From the NCBI GenBank assembly GCA_900318115.1, contig ONJJ01000009.1, forward strand, positions 1-64,000: a stretch of 64,000 bases of DNA. Direction: 5' to 3'. Positions 35,313 through 44,660 of this stretch are shown here, one piece after another; positions within the stretch are counted from its first letter, which is position 1; each line of letters begins with the position of its first letter. Under the pieces are notes generated by a model. It made no database searches. It had not been told where the DNA came from and was given only the letters and a program-made list of their open reading frames with translations. This DNA comes from an uncultured Prevotellaceae bacterium (GTDB taxonomy: Bacteria; Bacteroidota; Bacteroidia; Bacteroidales; Bacteroidaceae). Both the position numbers and the translations under genes were made by a program.

Positions 35313-35900
35313 ATGAAAGTTGCCATCGTCAAATACAATGCCGGAAACATCTATTCCGTGGTCCATGCGCTGAAGCGTCTGGGCGTAGAGCCCGTGGTGA
35401 CGGACGATGCCGCCACGCTGCGCTCTGCCGACCGCGTCCTGTTTCCTGGACAGGGCGAAGCCAGTCAGGCCATGAGTTACCTGCGCCAGCATGGATTGGA
35501 TGAGGTTATCCGTTCGCTGCGCCAGCCTGTACTTGGAATTTGCATCGGGCAGCAGCTGATGTGCCGCCACTCCGAGGAGGGCGACACGGACTGCCTCGGC
35601 ATCTTTCCCGTGGATGTGCTGAAGTTCCAACCCACGCGCCACGAGGACAAGGTGCCACATATGGGATGGAACGAACTAAGGACCATGAGCGACGAACGAT
35701 GGAAAATGGAGAATGGATCCTTCGTTTACTTCGTCCACAGCTTCTATGTGCCCGTTTGCGAGTTCACTTCTGCCGTGACGGACTATATCATCCCCTTCAG
35801 CGCTGCCCTGCATCGCGACAACTTCTTCGCCACCCAGTTCCATCCAGAGAAGAGTGGAGCCGTCGGCGAACATATTCTCCGCATGTTCCTCGAACTATAA
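35313..35900 (+). CDS. hisH: Imidazole glycerol phosphate synthase glutaminase subunit
   Basis: Class I glutamine amidotransferase (195 residues) feeding ammonia to HisF in histidine synthesis. The nucleophile is C77 in GICIGQQL; the His-Glu pair is H177 and E179 in FHPEKSG. The first of hisH-hisA-hisF-hisIE on the same strand; the remaining histidine genes (hisG, D, C, B) are not in this window. Confidence 0.97.
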   Translation: MKVAIVKYNAGNIYSVVHALKRLGVEPVVTDDAATLRSADRVLFPGQGEASQAMSYLRQHGLDEVIRSLRQPVLGICIGQQLMCRHSEEGDTDCLGIFPVDVLKFQPTRHEDKVPHMGWNELRTMSDERWKMENGSFVYFVHSFYVPVCEFTSAVTDYIIPFSAALHRDNFFATQFHPEKSGAVGEHILRMFLEL

Positions 35901-35946
35901 CTTCTCCCGCCATCTGTAACATTTGACATTTAAATCTGACATCTCA

Positions 35947-36672
35947 ATGCTCCTTATCCCTGCCATAGATATCATCGACGGACGCCTGGTGCGTCTGACC
36001 AAGGGCGACTATGCTACGCAGAAGATCTACGCAGACGACCCTGTGGAAGTGGCTCGCGAGTTAGAGGCTCATGGTTTCCGGCGGCTACATGTCGTGGACC
36101 TCGACGGTGCTCGTTCCAAGCACGTGGTGAACCTCGATGTTTTGCACCGTATTACTCAGGAGACATCCCTCATAGTCGATTTCGGAGGTGGCATCAAGAG
36201 TGAGGACGATCTGCGCAAGGTGCTCGATGCCGGAGCTCAGATGGTCACCGTGGGCAGCATCGCAGCCATCAACCGGCCGTTGGTGATGCAGTGGCTGCAA
36301 CGATTTGGTGCAGAGCACCTGGTGTTGGGAGCTGACGTGCGCGACGGACTCATCAGCATCAATGGATGGAAGGAAGAGAGTGCCCTGGAGCTGATGACTT
36401 TCCTCGACGACTACCTCGCAGCAGGCATGCGCCACGTACTCTGCACGGAAATCAGTCGCGACGGCATGCTTCAAGGCCCCGCCACCCCACTCTACCACAG
36501 CATCATGCAGGCCCACCCGGAATGTCAGCTCATTGCCTCCGGCGGCGTAAGTAGCATAGAAGATATCCGCCAGCTCCACGCAGCAGGTGTTCCTGCCGTG
36601 GTGTTCGGCAAGGCAATCTACGAAGGACGCATCGACCTCCGGGAACTCATCGCAGAGTTTCCTCAAGACTAA
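35947..36672 (+). CDS. hisA: ProFAR isomerase
   Basis: A (beta/alpha)8 isomerase converting ProFAR to PRFAR in histidine synthesis (241 residues). Catalytic D8 lies in IPAIDIIDG; VDLDGA, DFGGGI and SGGVSS (phosphate-binding) follow the family order. I start at ATG 35947 because the 8 codons before it in frame are spacer sequence. Confidence 0.97.
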   Translation: MLLIPAIDIIDGRLVRLTKGDYATQKIYADDPVEVARELEAHGFRRLHVVDLDGARSKHVVNLDVLHRITQETSLIVDFGGGIKSEDDLRKVLDAGAQMVTVGSIAAINRPLVMQWLQRFGAEHLVLGADVRDGLISINGWKEESALELMTFLDDYLAAGMRHVLCTEISRDGMLQGPATPLYHSIMQAHPECQLIASGGVSSIEDIRQLHAAGVPAVVFGKAIYEGRIDLRELIAEFPQD

Positions 36673-36766
36673 GTAAAAGAATAGCGACTTCCCGGAACAT
36701 CGGAATTCCGAATCAGCAATATCGAACGAGATCACAAAACCATCATAACAAAAAATCATAATTGAA

Positions 36767-37525
36767 GTGTTAGCAAAACGCATCATACCCTGCTTGGACG
36801 TCAAAGACGGCGAGACCGTCAAGGGCACGAACTTCGTGAACCTCCGCTCGGCAGGCGACCCCGTGGAACTGGGCAAGGCCTACAGCGAGCAGGGAGCCGA
36901 CGAACTGGCGTTCCTGGACATCACGGCCTCCCATGAAGGGCGTAAGACCTTCACGGAGATGGTCACTCGCGTAGCCGCCACAGTGAATATTCCTTTTACG
37001 GTGGGTGGTGGCATAGGTGAACTGCGCGATGTTGACCGCCTGCTCTGTGCCGGCGCCGACAAGGTGAGTGTGAACAGCGCAGCCCTGCGCCGCCCGGAGT
37101 TGATTGATGAAATCGCCAACCACTTCGGTTCGCAAGTGTGTGTAGTGGCTATAGATGCCCGCCAGGACAGCGACGGCCACTGGACTTGCTACCTCAACGG
37201 AGGGCGCGTACCCACAGAGCGCTCGCTCTTCGAGTGGGCCCACGAAGTGCAGGAACGCGGTGCCGGTGAAATCCTTTTCACCTCCATGAACCACGATGGC
37301 GTCAAGGCTGGTTTTGCCAACGATGCTCTTCGCCGCCTCTCGGACACACTCAGCATACCTATCATCGCCTCGGGCGGAGCTGGCTGCATGCAGCATTTTC
37401 GCGACGTCTTCACCGAAGGCCGTGCCGATGCTGCCCTCGCTGCCTCCGTCTTTCACTTCGGAGAAATCAGCATACCGGAACTCAAACACTATTTACAAAC
37501 TGAAGGAATCACGATAAGACTATGA
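36767..37525 (+). CDS. hisF: Imidazole glycerol phosphate synthase cyclase subunit
   Basis: Cyclase partner of HisH (252 residues), making IGP and AICAR from PRFAR and ammonia. Catalytic D11 lies in [11 protein letters not shown] and the second Asp in VAIDAR; the double phosphate-binding VGGGI and SGGAG motifs are present. The start codon is GTG at 36767; no ATG precedes it in frame. Its last codons overlap the hisIE start in an ATGA. Confidence 0.97.
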   Translation: MLAKRIIPCLDVKDGETVKGTNFVNLRSAGDPVELGKAYSEQGADELAFLDITASHEGRKTFTEMVTRVAATVNIPFTVGGGIGELRDVDRLLCAGADKVSVNSAALRRPELIDEIANHFGSQVCVVAIDARQDSDGHWTCYLNGGRVPTERSLFEWAHEVQERGAGEILFTSMNHDGVKAGFANDALRRLSDTLSIPIIASGGAGCMQHFRDVFTEGRADAALAASVFHFGEISIPELKHYLQTEGITIRL

Positions 37526-38211
37526 ATAATATCGACTTTGATAAAATGGGCGGCCTCGTGCCTGCCATCATTCAAGATGCCGACACCCGCCAAGTGCTCA
37601 TGCTCGGCTATATGAATCGCGAAGCCTACGAGAAGACAGTCTCCGAGGGCCGCGTTACTTTCTACTCGCGCACTCGCAAATGCCTCTGGACCAAGGGCGA
37701 GACGAGCGGAAACTTTCTCACTGTGGTCAGCATCAAGCTGGACTGCGACCAGGACACCCTCCTCATCCGTGTGCACCCGGCCGGCCCCGTCTGCCACACC
37801 GGCACCGACACCTGTTGGGGCGAAGAAAACACCCCCGTTCCAGCAAGCAGCAGTGCCCATCAGGTCACCGACGAGTCCGGGTCTGAATCCGACTCCGCTT
37901 CCTCCTCCAATCCCCTCCTCTTCCTCTCCGAGCTGCAGGATTTCATTGAGCAGCGCCACCGCGAGATGCCCGAAGGCTCTTATACCACAAGCCTCTTCCG
38001 CGATGGACTCAACCGCATGGCACAGAAGGTGGGCGAGGAAGCGCTGGAACTCGTCATAGAAGCCTGCAACGGCACCAACGAACGTATGATTTACGAGGGT
38101 TCGGACATGATCTACCACCTCATCGTGCTCCTCACCTCAAAGGGGCTGCGCATCGAAGATTTGGCCAAGGAACTTCAAGAAAGACATAACCCAGGATGGA
38201 AGAAACACTGA
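37522..38211 (+). CDS. hisIE: Bifunctional phosphoribosyl-AMP cyclohydrolase / phosphoribosyl-ATP pyrophosphatase
   Basis: Catalyses steps 2 and 3 of histidine synthesis. Residues 1-102 are HisI (AEGR-like [12 protein letters not shown], metal ligands D75-C-D77, and C91/C98 in CHTGTDTC); residues ~132-229 are HisE ([21 protein letters not shown]). Between them a ~29-residue Ser/Asp/Glu-rich linker (NTPVPASSS...SASSSN) is longer and more repetitive than usual. It overlaps hisF by ATGA and the following ftsE by 16 nt. Confidence 0.96.
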   Translation: MNNIDFDKMGGLVPAIIQDADTRQVLMLGYMNREAYEKTVSEGRVTFYSRTRKCLWTKGETSGNFLTVVSIKLDCDQDTLLIRVHPAGPVCHTGTDTCWGEENTPVPASSSAHQVTDESGSESDSASSSNPLLFLSELQDFIEQRHREMPEGSYTTSLFRDGLNRMAQKVGEEALELVIEACNGTNERMIYEGSDMIYHLIVLLTSKGLRIEDLAKELQERHNPGWKKH

Positions 38212-39020
38212 TCATCAACTACTCCGAGGTAGATATCCAGCGCGATGAACATGTGCTGCTCTACAACGTGAACCTGCAGGTCCACGAGGGCGAGTTCGTG
38301 TACTTGACGGGAGTCGTCGGCAGCGGCAAGTCCTCGCTGTTGAAGACCATCTACGGCGAGTTGGACATCACCACCGGAACAGCCGAGGTGCTGGGGCGCA
38401 ACATGCGCAGCATCAAGCGCAGCCACGTTCCGGCCCTGCGCCGTGAGCTGGGCATCGTCTTCCAGGACTTCCGCCTGCTCACGGACCGCAACGTCCGCCA
38501 AAACCTCGATTTCGTGCTGCAGGCCACAGGCTGGAAGAACCGCACAGAACGGGCCGACCGCATCAGTCAGGTGCTGCAAATTGTGGGACTGGCAGACAAG
38601 CTCGAAGCCATGCCCTATGAACTCTCGGGCGGCGAGCAACAGCGCATCTGCATCGCACGCGCTATTCTCAACAAACCCCGTCTCATTCTTGCCGACGAGG
38701 CCACGGGCAATCAGGATGCAGAATCCGGTCGCCACACGACTCAGCTCCTGCATGACCTCGCCAAGGAAGGCACAGCGGTCATCATGGCCACGCACAACAC
38801 CCTACTCCTGGAACAGTTCCCCGGCACCGTCTACGTCTGCCGCGACCATCGTCTCCTTCCCCTTGAAACCCCGTCCCCCTCTGTCGGCACCCAGTCCACC
38901 ACCTCCACTGATACTTCTATTGGGTCTGAGGCTACGCCACGCCAACCCCGTCCGGAGGTCACCCCCATCGAAGACGAGGATGACGACATCCCCGTTGCAA
39001 CCATCGACAATAACAACTAA
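38196..39020 (+). CDS. ftsE: FtsE-like cell-division ABC ATPase with acidic tail
   Basis: 274-residue ABC ATPase. Walker A is GVVGSGKSS (K45), the ABC signature LSGGEQQR, and Walker B region ILADEATGNQD, where the usual DEPTGNLD has Ala and Gln. With FtsX it transmits division signals to cell-wall hydrolases. Residues ~225-274 are a Ser/Thr/Pro-rich then strongly acidic tail (EDEDDD) beyond the normal ~220-230-residue end. ftsX is not adjacent. It overlaps hisIE by 16 nt and precedes lysC by 15 nt. Confidence 0.87.
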   Translation: MEETLIINYSEVDIQRDEHVLLYNVNLQVHEGEFVYLTGVVGSGKSSLLKTIYGELDITTGTAEVLGRNMRSIKRSHVPALRRELGIVFQDFRLLTDRNVRQNLDFVLQATGWKNRTERADRISQVLQIVGLADKLEAMPYELSGGEQQRICIARAILNKPRLILADEATGNQDAESGRHTTQLLHDLAKEGTAVIMATHNTLLLEQFPGTVYVCRDHRLLPLETPSPSVGTQSTTSTDTSIGSEATPRQPRPEVTPIEDEDDDIPVATIDNNN

Positions 39021-39035
39021 ACACAGCATAGAAGA

Positions 39036-40379
39036 ATGAAAGTTCTAAAATTCGGCGGCACGAGCGTAGGCTCGGCCCAGCGTATGCAGGATGTCTGCAA
39101 GCTCATCACCAGCGATGGAGAGTCCAAAATCGTGGTCCTCTCCGCCATGAGCGGCACCACCAACACCCTGGTGGAAATCGCCGACTACCTCTACAAGAAG
39201 AATTCCGAGGGCGCCAATGATGTCATCAATCGCCTCGAACAGAAGTATCTGGGACACATCGACCAGCTCTACTCCACCGACGAATGGCGCCAGCGGACCG
39301 AAGCCTTCCTCCAGGAGGAGTTCAACTACCTGCGCTCGTTCACCAAGATGCTCTTCACCTCCTTCGAGGAGAAAGTCATCCTCGCTCAGGGCGAAATCAT
39401 ATCCACAAACATGGTCACCAACTACCTCAAAGAGCAGGGCGTCAAGGCCATTCTCATTTCCGCACTGGACATGATTCGCACCGACAAGAACGCCGAACCT
39501 GATTTCAACTATATTCGCGAGAAGACACTTGCACAGCTGGAGGCAAATCCTGGCTACGATATATACATCACCCAGGGATTCATCTGCCGCAACGCCTATG
39601 GTGAGATTGACAACCTGCTGCGCGGCGGATCGGACTACACCGCCTGCCTCATCGGAGCTGCCATCCAGGCTGAGGAAATCCAGATATGGACAGACATTGA
39701 CGGCATGCACAACAACGACCCGCGATTCGTCAACGGAACGGAACCCGTGCGCCAGCTATACTTCGAGGAAGCTGCCGAATTGGCCTATTTCGGAGCCAAG
39801 ATCCTGCACCCCACCTGCATCCAGCCCGCCAAGTTCGCTGGAGTGCCCGTGCGAGTGCTCAACACCATGGATCCCACAGCCCCCGGAACCATCATCAACA
39901 ACCGCATGCACCGAGGCACCATCAAGGCCGTGGCCGCCAAGGACAACATCATCTGCATCGGCATACAGAGTTCACGTATGCTGCTTGCCCACGGCTTCCT
40001 GCGCAAGGTCTTCGAGATCTTCGAGACCTACAAGACCAGTATCGATATGATTGCCACTTCCGAGGTTGGCGTCAGCGTGACCATCGACAACCGCTCTCAC
40101 CTGGGCGAAATCACCACCGAGCTGAAGAAGTACGGCACTGTCACCGTCGAGGAGGATATGTGCATCGTCTGCGTCGTGGGAGACCTCTCCACCCAGAACA
40201 TCGGTTTCGAGAGCATGGCCACCGACGCTCTGAAGCAGATTCCTGTGCGCATGATCAGCTATGGCGGTTCCGCACACAACATCTCCTTCGTCGTCGCCGA
40301 GGCTGATAAGAAACGTACCCTGCAAGCCCTGCAGCAATGCCTCTTCACCTACGACGGACACGTTCGCAGACCATCCTAA
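39036..40379 (+). CDS. lysC: Aspartate kinase
   Basis: Monofunctional aspartokinase (447 residues) making aspartyl phosphate, the entry to lysine, DAP, threonine and methionine. The KFGGTSVG motif opens the protein, RGGSDYTA is the substrate/ATP loop, and two ACT domains follow from ~residue 300, where end-product inhibition normally occurs. There is no homoserine dehydrogenase domain. lysA follows 15 nt later, so the pair is dedicated to lysine/DAP. Confidence 0.97.
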   Translation: MKVLKFGGTSVGSAQRMQDVCKLITSDGESKIVVLSAMSGTTNTLVEIADYLYKKNSEGANDVINRLEQKYLGHIDQLYSTDEWRQRTEAFLQEEFNYLRSFTKMLFTSFEEKVILAQGEIISTNMVTNYLKEQGVKAILISALDMIRTDKNAEPDFNYIREKTLAQLEANPGYDIYITQGFICRNAYGEIDNLLRGGSDYTACLIGAAIQAEEIQIWTDIDGMHNNDPRFVNGTEPVRQLYFEEAAELAYFGAKILHPTCIQPAKFAGVPVRVLNTMDPTAPGTIINNRMHRGTIKAVAAKDNIICIGIQSSRMLLAHGFLRKVFEIFETYKTSIDMIATSEVGVSVTIDNRSHLGEITTELKKYGTVTVEEDMCIVCVVGDLSTQNIGFESMATDALKQIPVRMISYGGSAHNISFVVAEADKKRTLQALQQCLFTYDGHVRRPS

Positions 40380-40394
40380 ACACACACTTTCTTC

Positions 40395-41594
40395 ATGTTA
40401 TCTACAAACACACTCCAGCAGTTCCAGACCCCGTGCTACATCTATGACACGGAACTGCTCGCTCGCACGCTGCAAGCCATACGCAGCGAGCTGAAAGCGC
40501 ACGACAACTACCACGTTCACTACGCCATAAAGGCCAACTCCAACCCGCAAATACTCCAACAGATAGCCGCCGCCGGACTGGGTGCCGACTGCGTCAGCGG
40601 AGGTGAAATACGTGCTGCCCTCGCAGCTGGCTTTCCGGCCAAGGAAATAGCCTTTGCGGGAGTAGGCAAGGCAGACTGGGAAATCCAACTCGCACTGGAG
40701 TCTGGAATCGGCATGTTCAACGTCGAGAGCTTCGAGGAACTCGAAGTCATCAACCAGTTCGCCACCTCTATGAATCTGCGTGCGCGCGTGAGTTTCCGTA
40801 TCAACCCTGACGTTGCAGCTCACACCCACTCGCACATCACCACCGGGCGTGCCGAGGACAAGTTCGGTATCGCCAAGGAAGATATGCTACGGGCCATTCG
40901 GACTGCACAACAGATGCCCCACATCGAATTCACGGGCCTGCACTTTCACATCGGGTCCCAGATTCTGGATATGAAAGACTTCCGACAGCTATGCCTTTGC
41001 ATCAACGACCTGCAGAGCAACATACTGGACACCGCCGGCATCTTTGCCCCCAACATCAATGTCGGTGGCGGTTTGGGTATCGACTACGAGGAACCAAACG
41101 AACACCCTGTGCCCGACTTCAAGGCGTACTTCGACACGTTCAAGCAGCACTTGCAATTACGTGATGGTCAGCAGCTTCACTTCGAACTCGGACGAGCAGT
41201 AGTAGCCCAGATGGGGTCGCTTCTGACGCGCGTACTCTACGTCAAGCACGGCCACCAGAAACAGTTCGTCATCGTCGATGCCGGAATGACGGAGCTGATC
41301 CGTCCTGCCCTCTACGGAGCCGTGCATCAGATATGCAACCTTTCGGGCGAAGCCCGTATGAGAGCTGCCGCCGACCCGCACGCCGAGGACAAGACCATGC
41401 CCGTCTGCGAGTACGATGTCGTAGGGCCTATCTGCGAGTCCTCCGACGTCTTCGCCAAGGACATCGCCCTGCCCGAGACCTTCCGCGGCGATTTCCTCGT
41501 CATCCGATCTGCCGGAGCCTACGGCGAGACCATGGCCTCACAGTACAACTGCCGTGCCCTCCCAACCGCCCATTTTATCAATAAGCAGCCCTAA
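40395..41594 (+). CDS. lysA: Diaminopimelate decarboxylase
   Basis: PLP enzyme decarboxylating meso-diaminopimelate to L-lysine (399 residues). The PLP lysine is K46 in YAIKANSN; HFHIGSQ, NVGGGLGIDYE, and the closing CESSDVFAKD (dimer-interface Cys) and SAGAYGETM motifs are canonical. It is the last gene of the his-ftsE-lys run; a long hairpin follows in the 249-nt spacer. Confidence 0.97.
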   Translation: MLSTNTLQQFQTPCYIYDTELLARTLQAIRSELKAHDNYHVHYAIKANSNPQILQQIAAAGLGADCVSGGEIRAALAAGFPAKEIAFAGVGKADWEIQLALESGIGMFNVESFEELEVINQFATSMNLRARVSFRINPDVAAHTHSHITTGRAEDKFGIAKEDMLRAIRTAQQMPHIEFTGLHFHIGSQILDMKDFRQLCLCINDLQSNILDTAGIFAPNINVGGGLGIDYEEPNEHPVPDFKAYFDTFKQHLQLRDGQQLHFELGRAVVAQMGSLLTRVLYVKHGHQKQFVIVDAGMTELIRPALYGAVHQICNLSGEARMRAAADPHAEDKTMPVCEYDVVGPICESSDVFAKDIALPETFRGDFLVIRSAGAYGETMASQYNCRALPTAHFINKQP

Positions 41595-41666
41595 GCAGTT
41601 CATTCCGGTCATCTCATATTCAAACTTAAGTAACGAAACATCATAAAATGAAATCGTTTATAGGAC

Positions 41667-41720
41667 ACAGAGACACAGAGTCACAGAGATATCGTTTTCT
41701 CTGTGACTCTGCGCCTTTGT
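41667..41720. terminator. Long hairpin after lysA
   Basis: CAGAGTCACAGAG (41676-41688) pairs perfectly over 13 bp with its complement ending at 41711, extending with mismatches to 41667-41720 (GACACAGAGA against TTTGTCTC). The loop is ~10 nt. A T-rich region starts ~45 nt further on rather than immediately, so it may be a terminator or a repeat element. Confidence 0.55.
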
Positions 41721-41763
41721 CTCTCAATTCATATAAACTAATTGTGAGCCCCACTCATAATCT

Positions 41764-41840
41764 ATCTTTCATCAATTAATTTTTCTCTTTTCATTTTTCA
41801 TTTTTCACTTTTCATTTTTAACTTTTAACTTTTCTCTCTA
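41764..41840 (+). repeat. Degenerate TTTTCA repeat before a glycosyltransferase
   Basis: A run of short related units (TTTTCATTTTTCATTTTTCA and variants with AACTTTT) fills ~75 nt right up to the start of the next gene. It is extremely T-rich against the GC-rich genes around it. No -7 box was found. Confidence 0.6.
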
Positions 41841-41843
41841 CTC

Positions 41844-42893
41844 ATGCCCCTCTCCATCATTATCCCCACCCACAACCAGGCGTCAGAGCTACGCGAACAC
41901 CTGCCCGCCATCCTGGATCAGGACTTCACGGACTTCGAAGTCATCGTGGTGGATATGTCATCTATGGACGAGACCAAAGACGTGCTTGAGGATTTGGAGT
42001 TGCGCTACCCTGCCCTGCGCCACACGCGCACCCCAGCCTCGGCCCGCGACATCAGCATCGAACGACTGGCCATCACACTTGGTTTCCGCACCGCCAAACA
42101 CGAGTGGGTGGTCATCACCCGTGCCGACTGCCACCCCGCTACCTCGCATTGGCTGCAGGCACTGAGTCAGCAGATGCAGGAGGACAAGGATATCGTCATC
42201 GGAGTGGCCAAATACTCCGAAGAACCCCACACTTGGCTTCAACTCAAGGCCGGCTTCTTCCGCCAGTGGAACAGCCTCGCCAACATTTATCATATCCGCA
42301 GCGGCCATGCGGCAGTGAGGGCCGACGGATGCAACCTCGCCATGCGCCGTTCATTCTTCCTCTCCAAGGACGGTTTCGGCGACCATCTCAACCTGCTTGC
42401 CGGAGCCGAAGAACTGCTCGTCAACCACCTGTCCACGCCACGCAACACCGCCATCGCCGCCACGCCCGAAGCCATCGTCATTCAGGACCCGTTGCCCCTG
42501 CCTCAGCTGTGGAAGAAACAGCGCGTGTTCTATATGGAAACACGACGCCACCAGAACCACACCACCACCTACCGGACACACCAGAACCTGCGACTGCTCA
42601 CCCCATGGCTACTACTCATCATCGCTTGCGCAATCTGGCCTGTGCTTCAGCACTTCTACCCCCAACAGCAGACAGCCATAGCAATCATAACAGCACTGAT
42701 ACTACTGCTCACTCTCATACTCACCGTCTTCTGGGTTCGCAGCAGCAATCGAGCCGCACGCGCCATCGGATACCAGCGTAACTACAACCTCACACGCATA
42801 CTCTTCACCCTCCAACTACCCTTTTGGAACTTCAGCGCCTGGCTTGCCCACCGCCTCTCACCCAAGACCGAGTTCCGCAAGAAATTCGTCTGA
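41844..42893 (+). CDS. Membrane-attached family 2 glycosyltransferase
   Basis: 349 residues: a GT-A domain (LSIIIPTHN, VIVVDMSS, and TRADCH with D95 as the metal-binding Asp) followed by two membrane helices (~251-271 and ~277-298) near the C-terminus and a basic tail. Such proteins make surface or capsular glycans at the inner membrane. The donor and acceptor are unknown. A low-complexity spacer lies before it and another before the following DedA gene. Confidence 0.85.
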   Translation: MPLSIIIPTHNQASELREHLPAILDQDFTDFEVIVVDMSSMDETKDVLEDLELRYPALRHTRTPASARDISIERLAITLGFRTAKHEWVVITRADCHPATSHWLQALSQQMQEDKDIVIGVAKYSEEPHTWLQLKAGFFRQWNSLANIYHIRSGHAAVRADGCNLAMRRSFFLSKDGFGDHLNLLAGAEELLVNHLSTPRNTAIAATPEAIVIQDPLPLPQLWKKQRVFYMETRRHQNHTTTYRTHQNLRLLTPWLLLIIACAIWPVLQHFYPQQQTAIAIITALILLLTLILTVFWVRSSNRAARAIGYQRNYNLTRILFTLQLPFWNFSAWLAHRLSPKTEFRKKFV

Positions 42894-42968
42894 ACCAGAC
42901 ATTAAATCGTCAAAGCGTTTAATCGCTTAATTTCCAATAGTCAAATCTATAAATCGTTAATACATCAC

Positions 42969-43607
42969 ATGTTGTCCTCCTTCATCACCTGGTGCATCGA
43001 GCACCTCAACTACTGGACCATCACCTTCCTGATGACACTTGAGAGCACCGTCATCCCCATTCCCAGTGAACTCGTGGTTCCTCCCGCAGCCTATCGCGCA
43101 GCCGCCGATGGCAGCGACCTCAACGTCATCCTCGTTGTCCTCTGCGCCACCCTCGGAGCCAACCTCGGAGCCCTCATCAACTACACCGCTGCCCGATACC
43201 TCGGTCGCCCCATTATCTATGCCTTTGCCAACAGCACTTTCGGCCACATGTGCCTGCTCAATGAGCAGAAAGTGCAGAAGACAGAACAATACTTCAACGA
43301 CCACGGCGCCGCCGGCACCCTCATCGGGCGCCTCGTTCCCGGTATCCGTCACCTCATATCCATCCCCGCAGGTTTGGCCAAGATGCGCCTTTCCCACTTC
43401 ATTCTCTACACCACCATCGGTGCCGGCCTCTGGAACATCATCCTTGCCGCCATCGGCTACAGCCTGCAGAGCGTAGTGCCCGAGGACCAACTCATGGACA
43501 AAGTAAACGAGTACAGCCATGAACTCGGCATCGCCATGATCCTTCTCTTCCTTGGCCTCATCGCCTTCCTTGTATATAAGAGCATGAAGAAATCCCCCAA
43601 GGACTGA
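42969..43607 (+). CDS. DedA-family membrane protein
   Basis: 212 residues with the DedA/VTT (SNARE-associated) core: ESTVIPIPSE, GANLGALINYTAARYLG and GRLVPGIRHLISIPAG, all between membrane helices. DedA proteins recycle undecaprenyl phosphate or flip phospholipids across the inner membrane. Its ~70-nt upstream spacer holds short TAAATCG-type repeats. After its stop lies a 22-bp repeat array. Confidence 0.93.
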   Translation: MLSSFITWCIEHLNYWTITFLMTLESTVIPIPSELVVPPAAYRAAADGSDLNVILVVLCATLGANLGALINYTAARYLGRPIIYAFANSTFGHMCLLNEQKVQKTEQYFNDHGAAGTLIGRLVPGIRHLISIPAGLAKMRLSHFILYTTIGAGLWNIILAAIGYSLQSVVPEDQLMDKVNEYSHELGIAMILLFLGLIAFLVYKSMKKSPKD

Positions 43608-43678
43608 CCCGGCTTCCATCATCTTTTTGCCTGGCCTCCATCAGCCATCTACTTGGCATCTATCAGCCTTTATTCATC

Positions 43679-43853
43679 ATTCGGCCGTGGTGGAACGATC
43701 ATTCGGCCACGGTGGAACGATCATTCGGCCACGGTGGAATGATGGCTCGATAGCAATTGATCAAAGATACGATGGCAATGGAAGAACGGTTCAGCCACGA
43801 TAGAACAACGGGGCAGCCACGATAGAACAACAGTTCGAACGCGATGGAGATTC
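43679..43853. repeat. 22-bp minisatellite between convergent genes
   Basis: Units at 43679, 43701 and 43723 (ATTCGGCCACGGTGGAACGATC-like; 22 bp; two or three substitutions) are followed by a diverged stretch and three further 22-bp units at 43788, 43810 and 43832 (…CAGCCACGATAGAACAAC). The period is kept although the sequence has drifted. Neither strand encodes a protein through it, and there are no unique spacers, so it is not a CRISPR array. Confidence 0.85.
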
Positions 43854-43855
43854 AC

Positions 43856-44545
43856 TTATTCAACACTTTCGATGTCGATTCCATCAAATCCCATGATGAG
43901 ATTGAAGATGTGTTCGCTGTATTTCTTTCGAGTGGTCTTCAGTTCCATCTTCACTACGTAGCGTGTTTCTGAGGGTGCGGTGGGCTGGAGGCTGGCTCCT
44001 GAAGGGCGTTGCTCGCTGAGCGAAAAGTTGGCGATGCCCACTCCTTCTGCCTTCAGCCGATCCAGCAGTTGCTGCACTCGTCCTCGCTCCTGCGTGGACA
44101 AGGTAATCAAGAGGTTACGATGACCTATGTGTGGCAAGAGGGAATTGAAAGCCTCCAAGCCGATGAGCACCAGCACAGTGGTCAGGGTGGCCAACAAATA
44201 GAGTCCTGCTCCAGCTGCCATGCCGATGGCCGCTGTCACCCACAAACCCGCAGCCGTGGTCAGTCCGTGCACCGCCTGCTTCTGGAAGATGATGGTACCG
44301 GCACCGATGAAACCGATACCGGAGACCACTTGTGCAGCGATGCGCGAAACATCCAGACGATGGTTCTCCGAGACGAGTACTCCATCGAAGCCGTGGGCAG
44401 ATAGGACCATGAACAACGCCGAACCCATCGCCACGAGGAAATGAGTGCGGAAGCCGGCCTCCTTAGCGCGATAGCCACGTTCCAGGCCGATAACACCACC
44501 CAAAAGGGCGGCTGTGAGGATGCGAAGAAAAAGAGAAATGTCCAT
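43856..44545 (-). CDS. MgtC/SapB-family membrane protein
   Basis: 229 residues. Residues 1-140 form the MgtC membrane domain with GGVIGLERG, GFRTHFLVAMGSA and GIGFIGAGTI. Residues ~145-229 form a cytoplasmic ACT-like domain. Family members are tied to growth in low magnesium and to inhibition of F-ATPase in intracellular pathogens; the role in this commensal-type bacterium is open. Its upstream region contains an inverted repeat (44590-44652) on the side of its own leader. Confidence 0.88.
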   Translation of the reverse strand: MDISLFLRILTAALLGGVIGLERGYRAKEAGFRTHFLVAMGSALFMVLSAHGFDGVLVSENHRLDVSRIAAQVVSGIGFIGAGTIIFQKQAVHGLTTAAGLWVTAAIGMAAGAGLYLLATLTTVLVLIGLEAFNSLLPHIGHRNLLITLSTQERGRVQQLLDRLKAEGVGIANFSLSEQRPSGASLQPTAPSETRYVVKMELKTTRKKYSEHIFNLIMGFDGIDIESVE

Positions 44546-44589
44546 ATAAAGAGGAAAGAGAAAAGGCAGGTTTAATCAAATAAAAACCA

Positions 44590-44652
44590 CAAATCGGCCT
44601 AAAGACCGAAAGTCCATGAGAAATATGAACAGCGATCTAAGGACCGATTTGA
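44590..44652 (-). promoter_or_regulatory. Inverted repeat in the mgtC upstream region
   Basis: CAAATCGG (44590-44597) pairs with CCGATTTG (44645-44652), with further pairing inward, enclosing ~45 nt. It could form a structured leader of the mgtC mRNA. No known riboswitch motif was recognised. Confidence 0.4.
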
Positions 44653-44660
44653 GTTAAACT

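Noticed and set aside
43679..43853. CRISPR array
   Set aside because: Repeats are directly adjacent with no unique spacers and no cas genes nearby.
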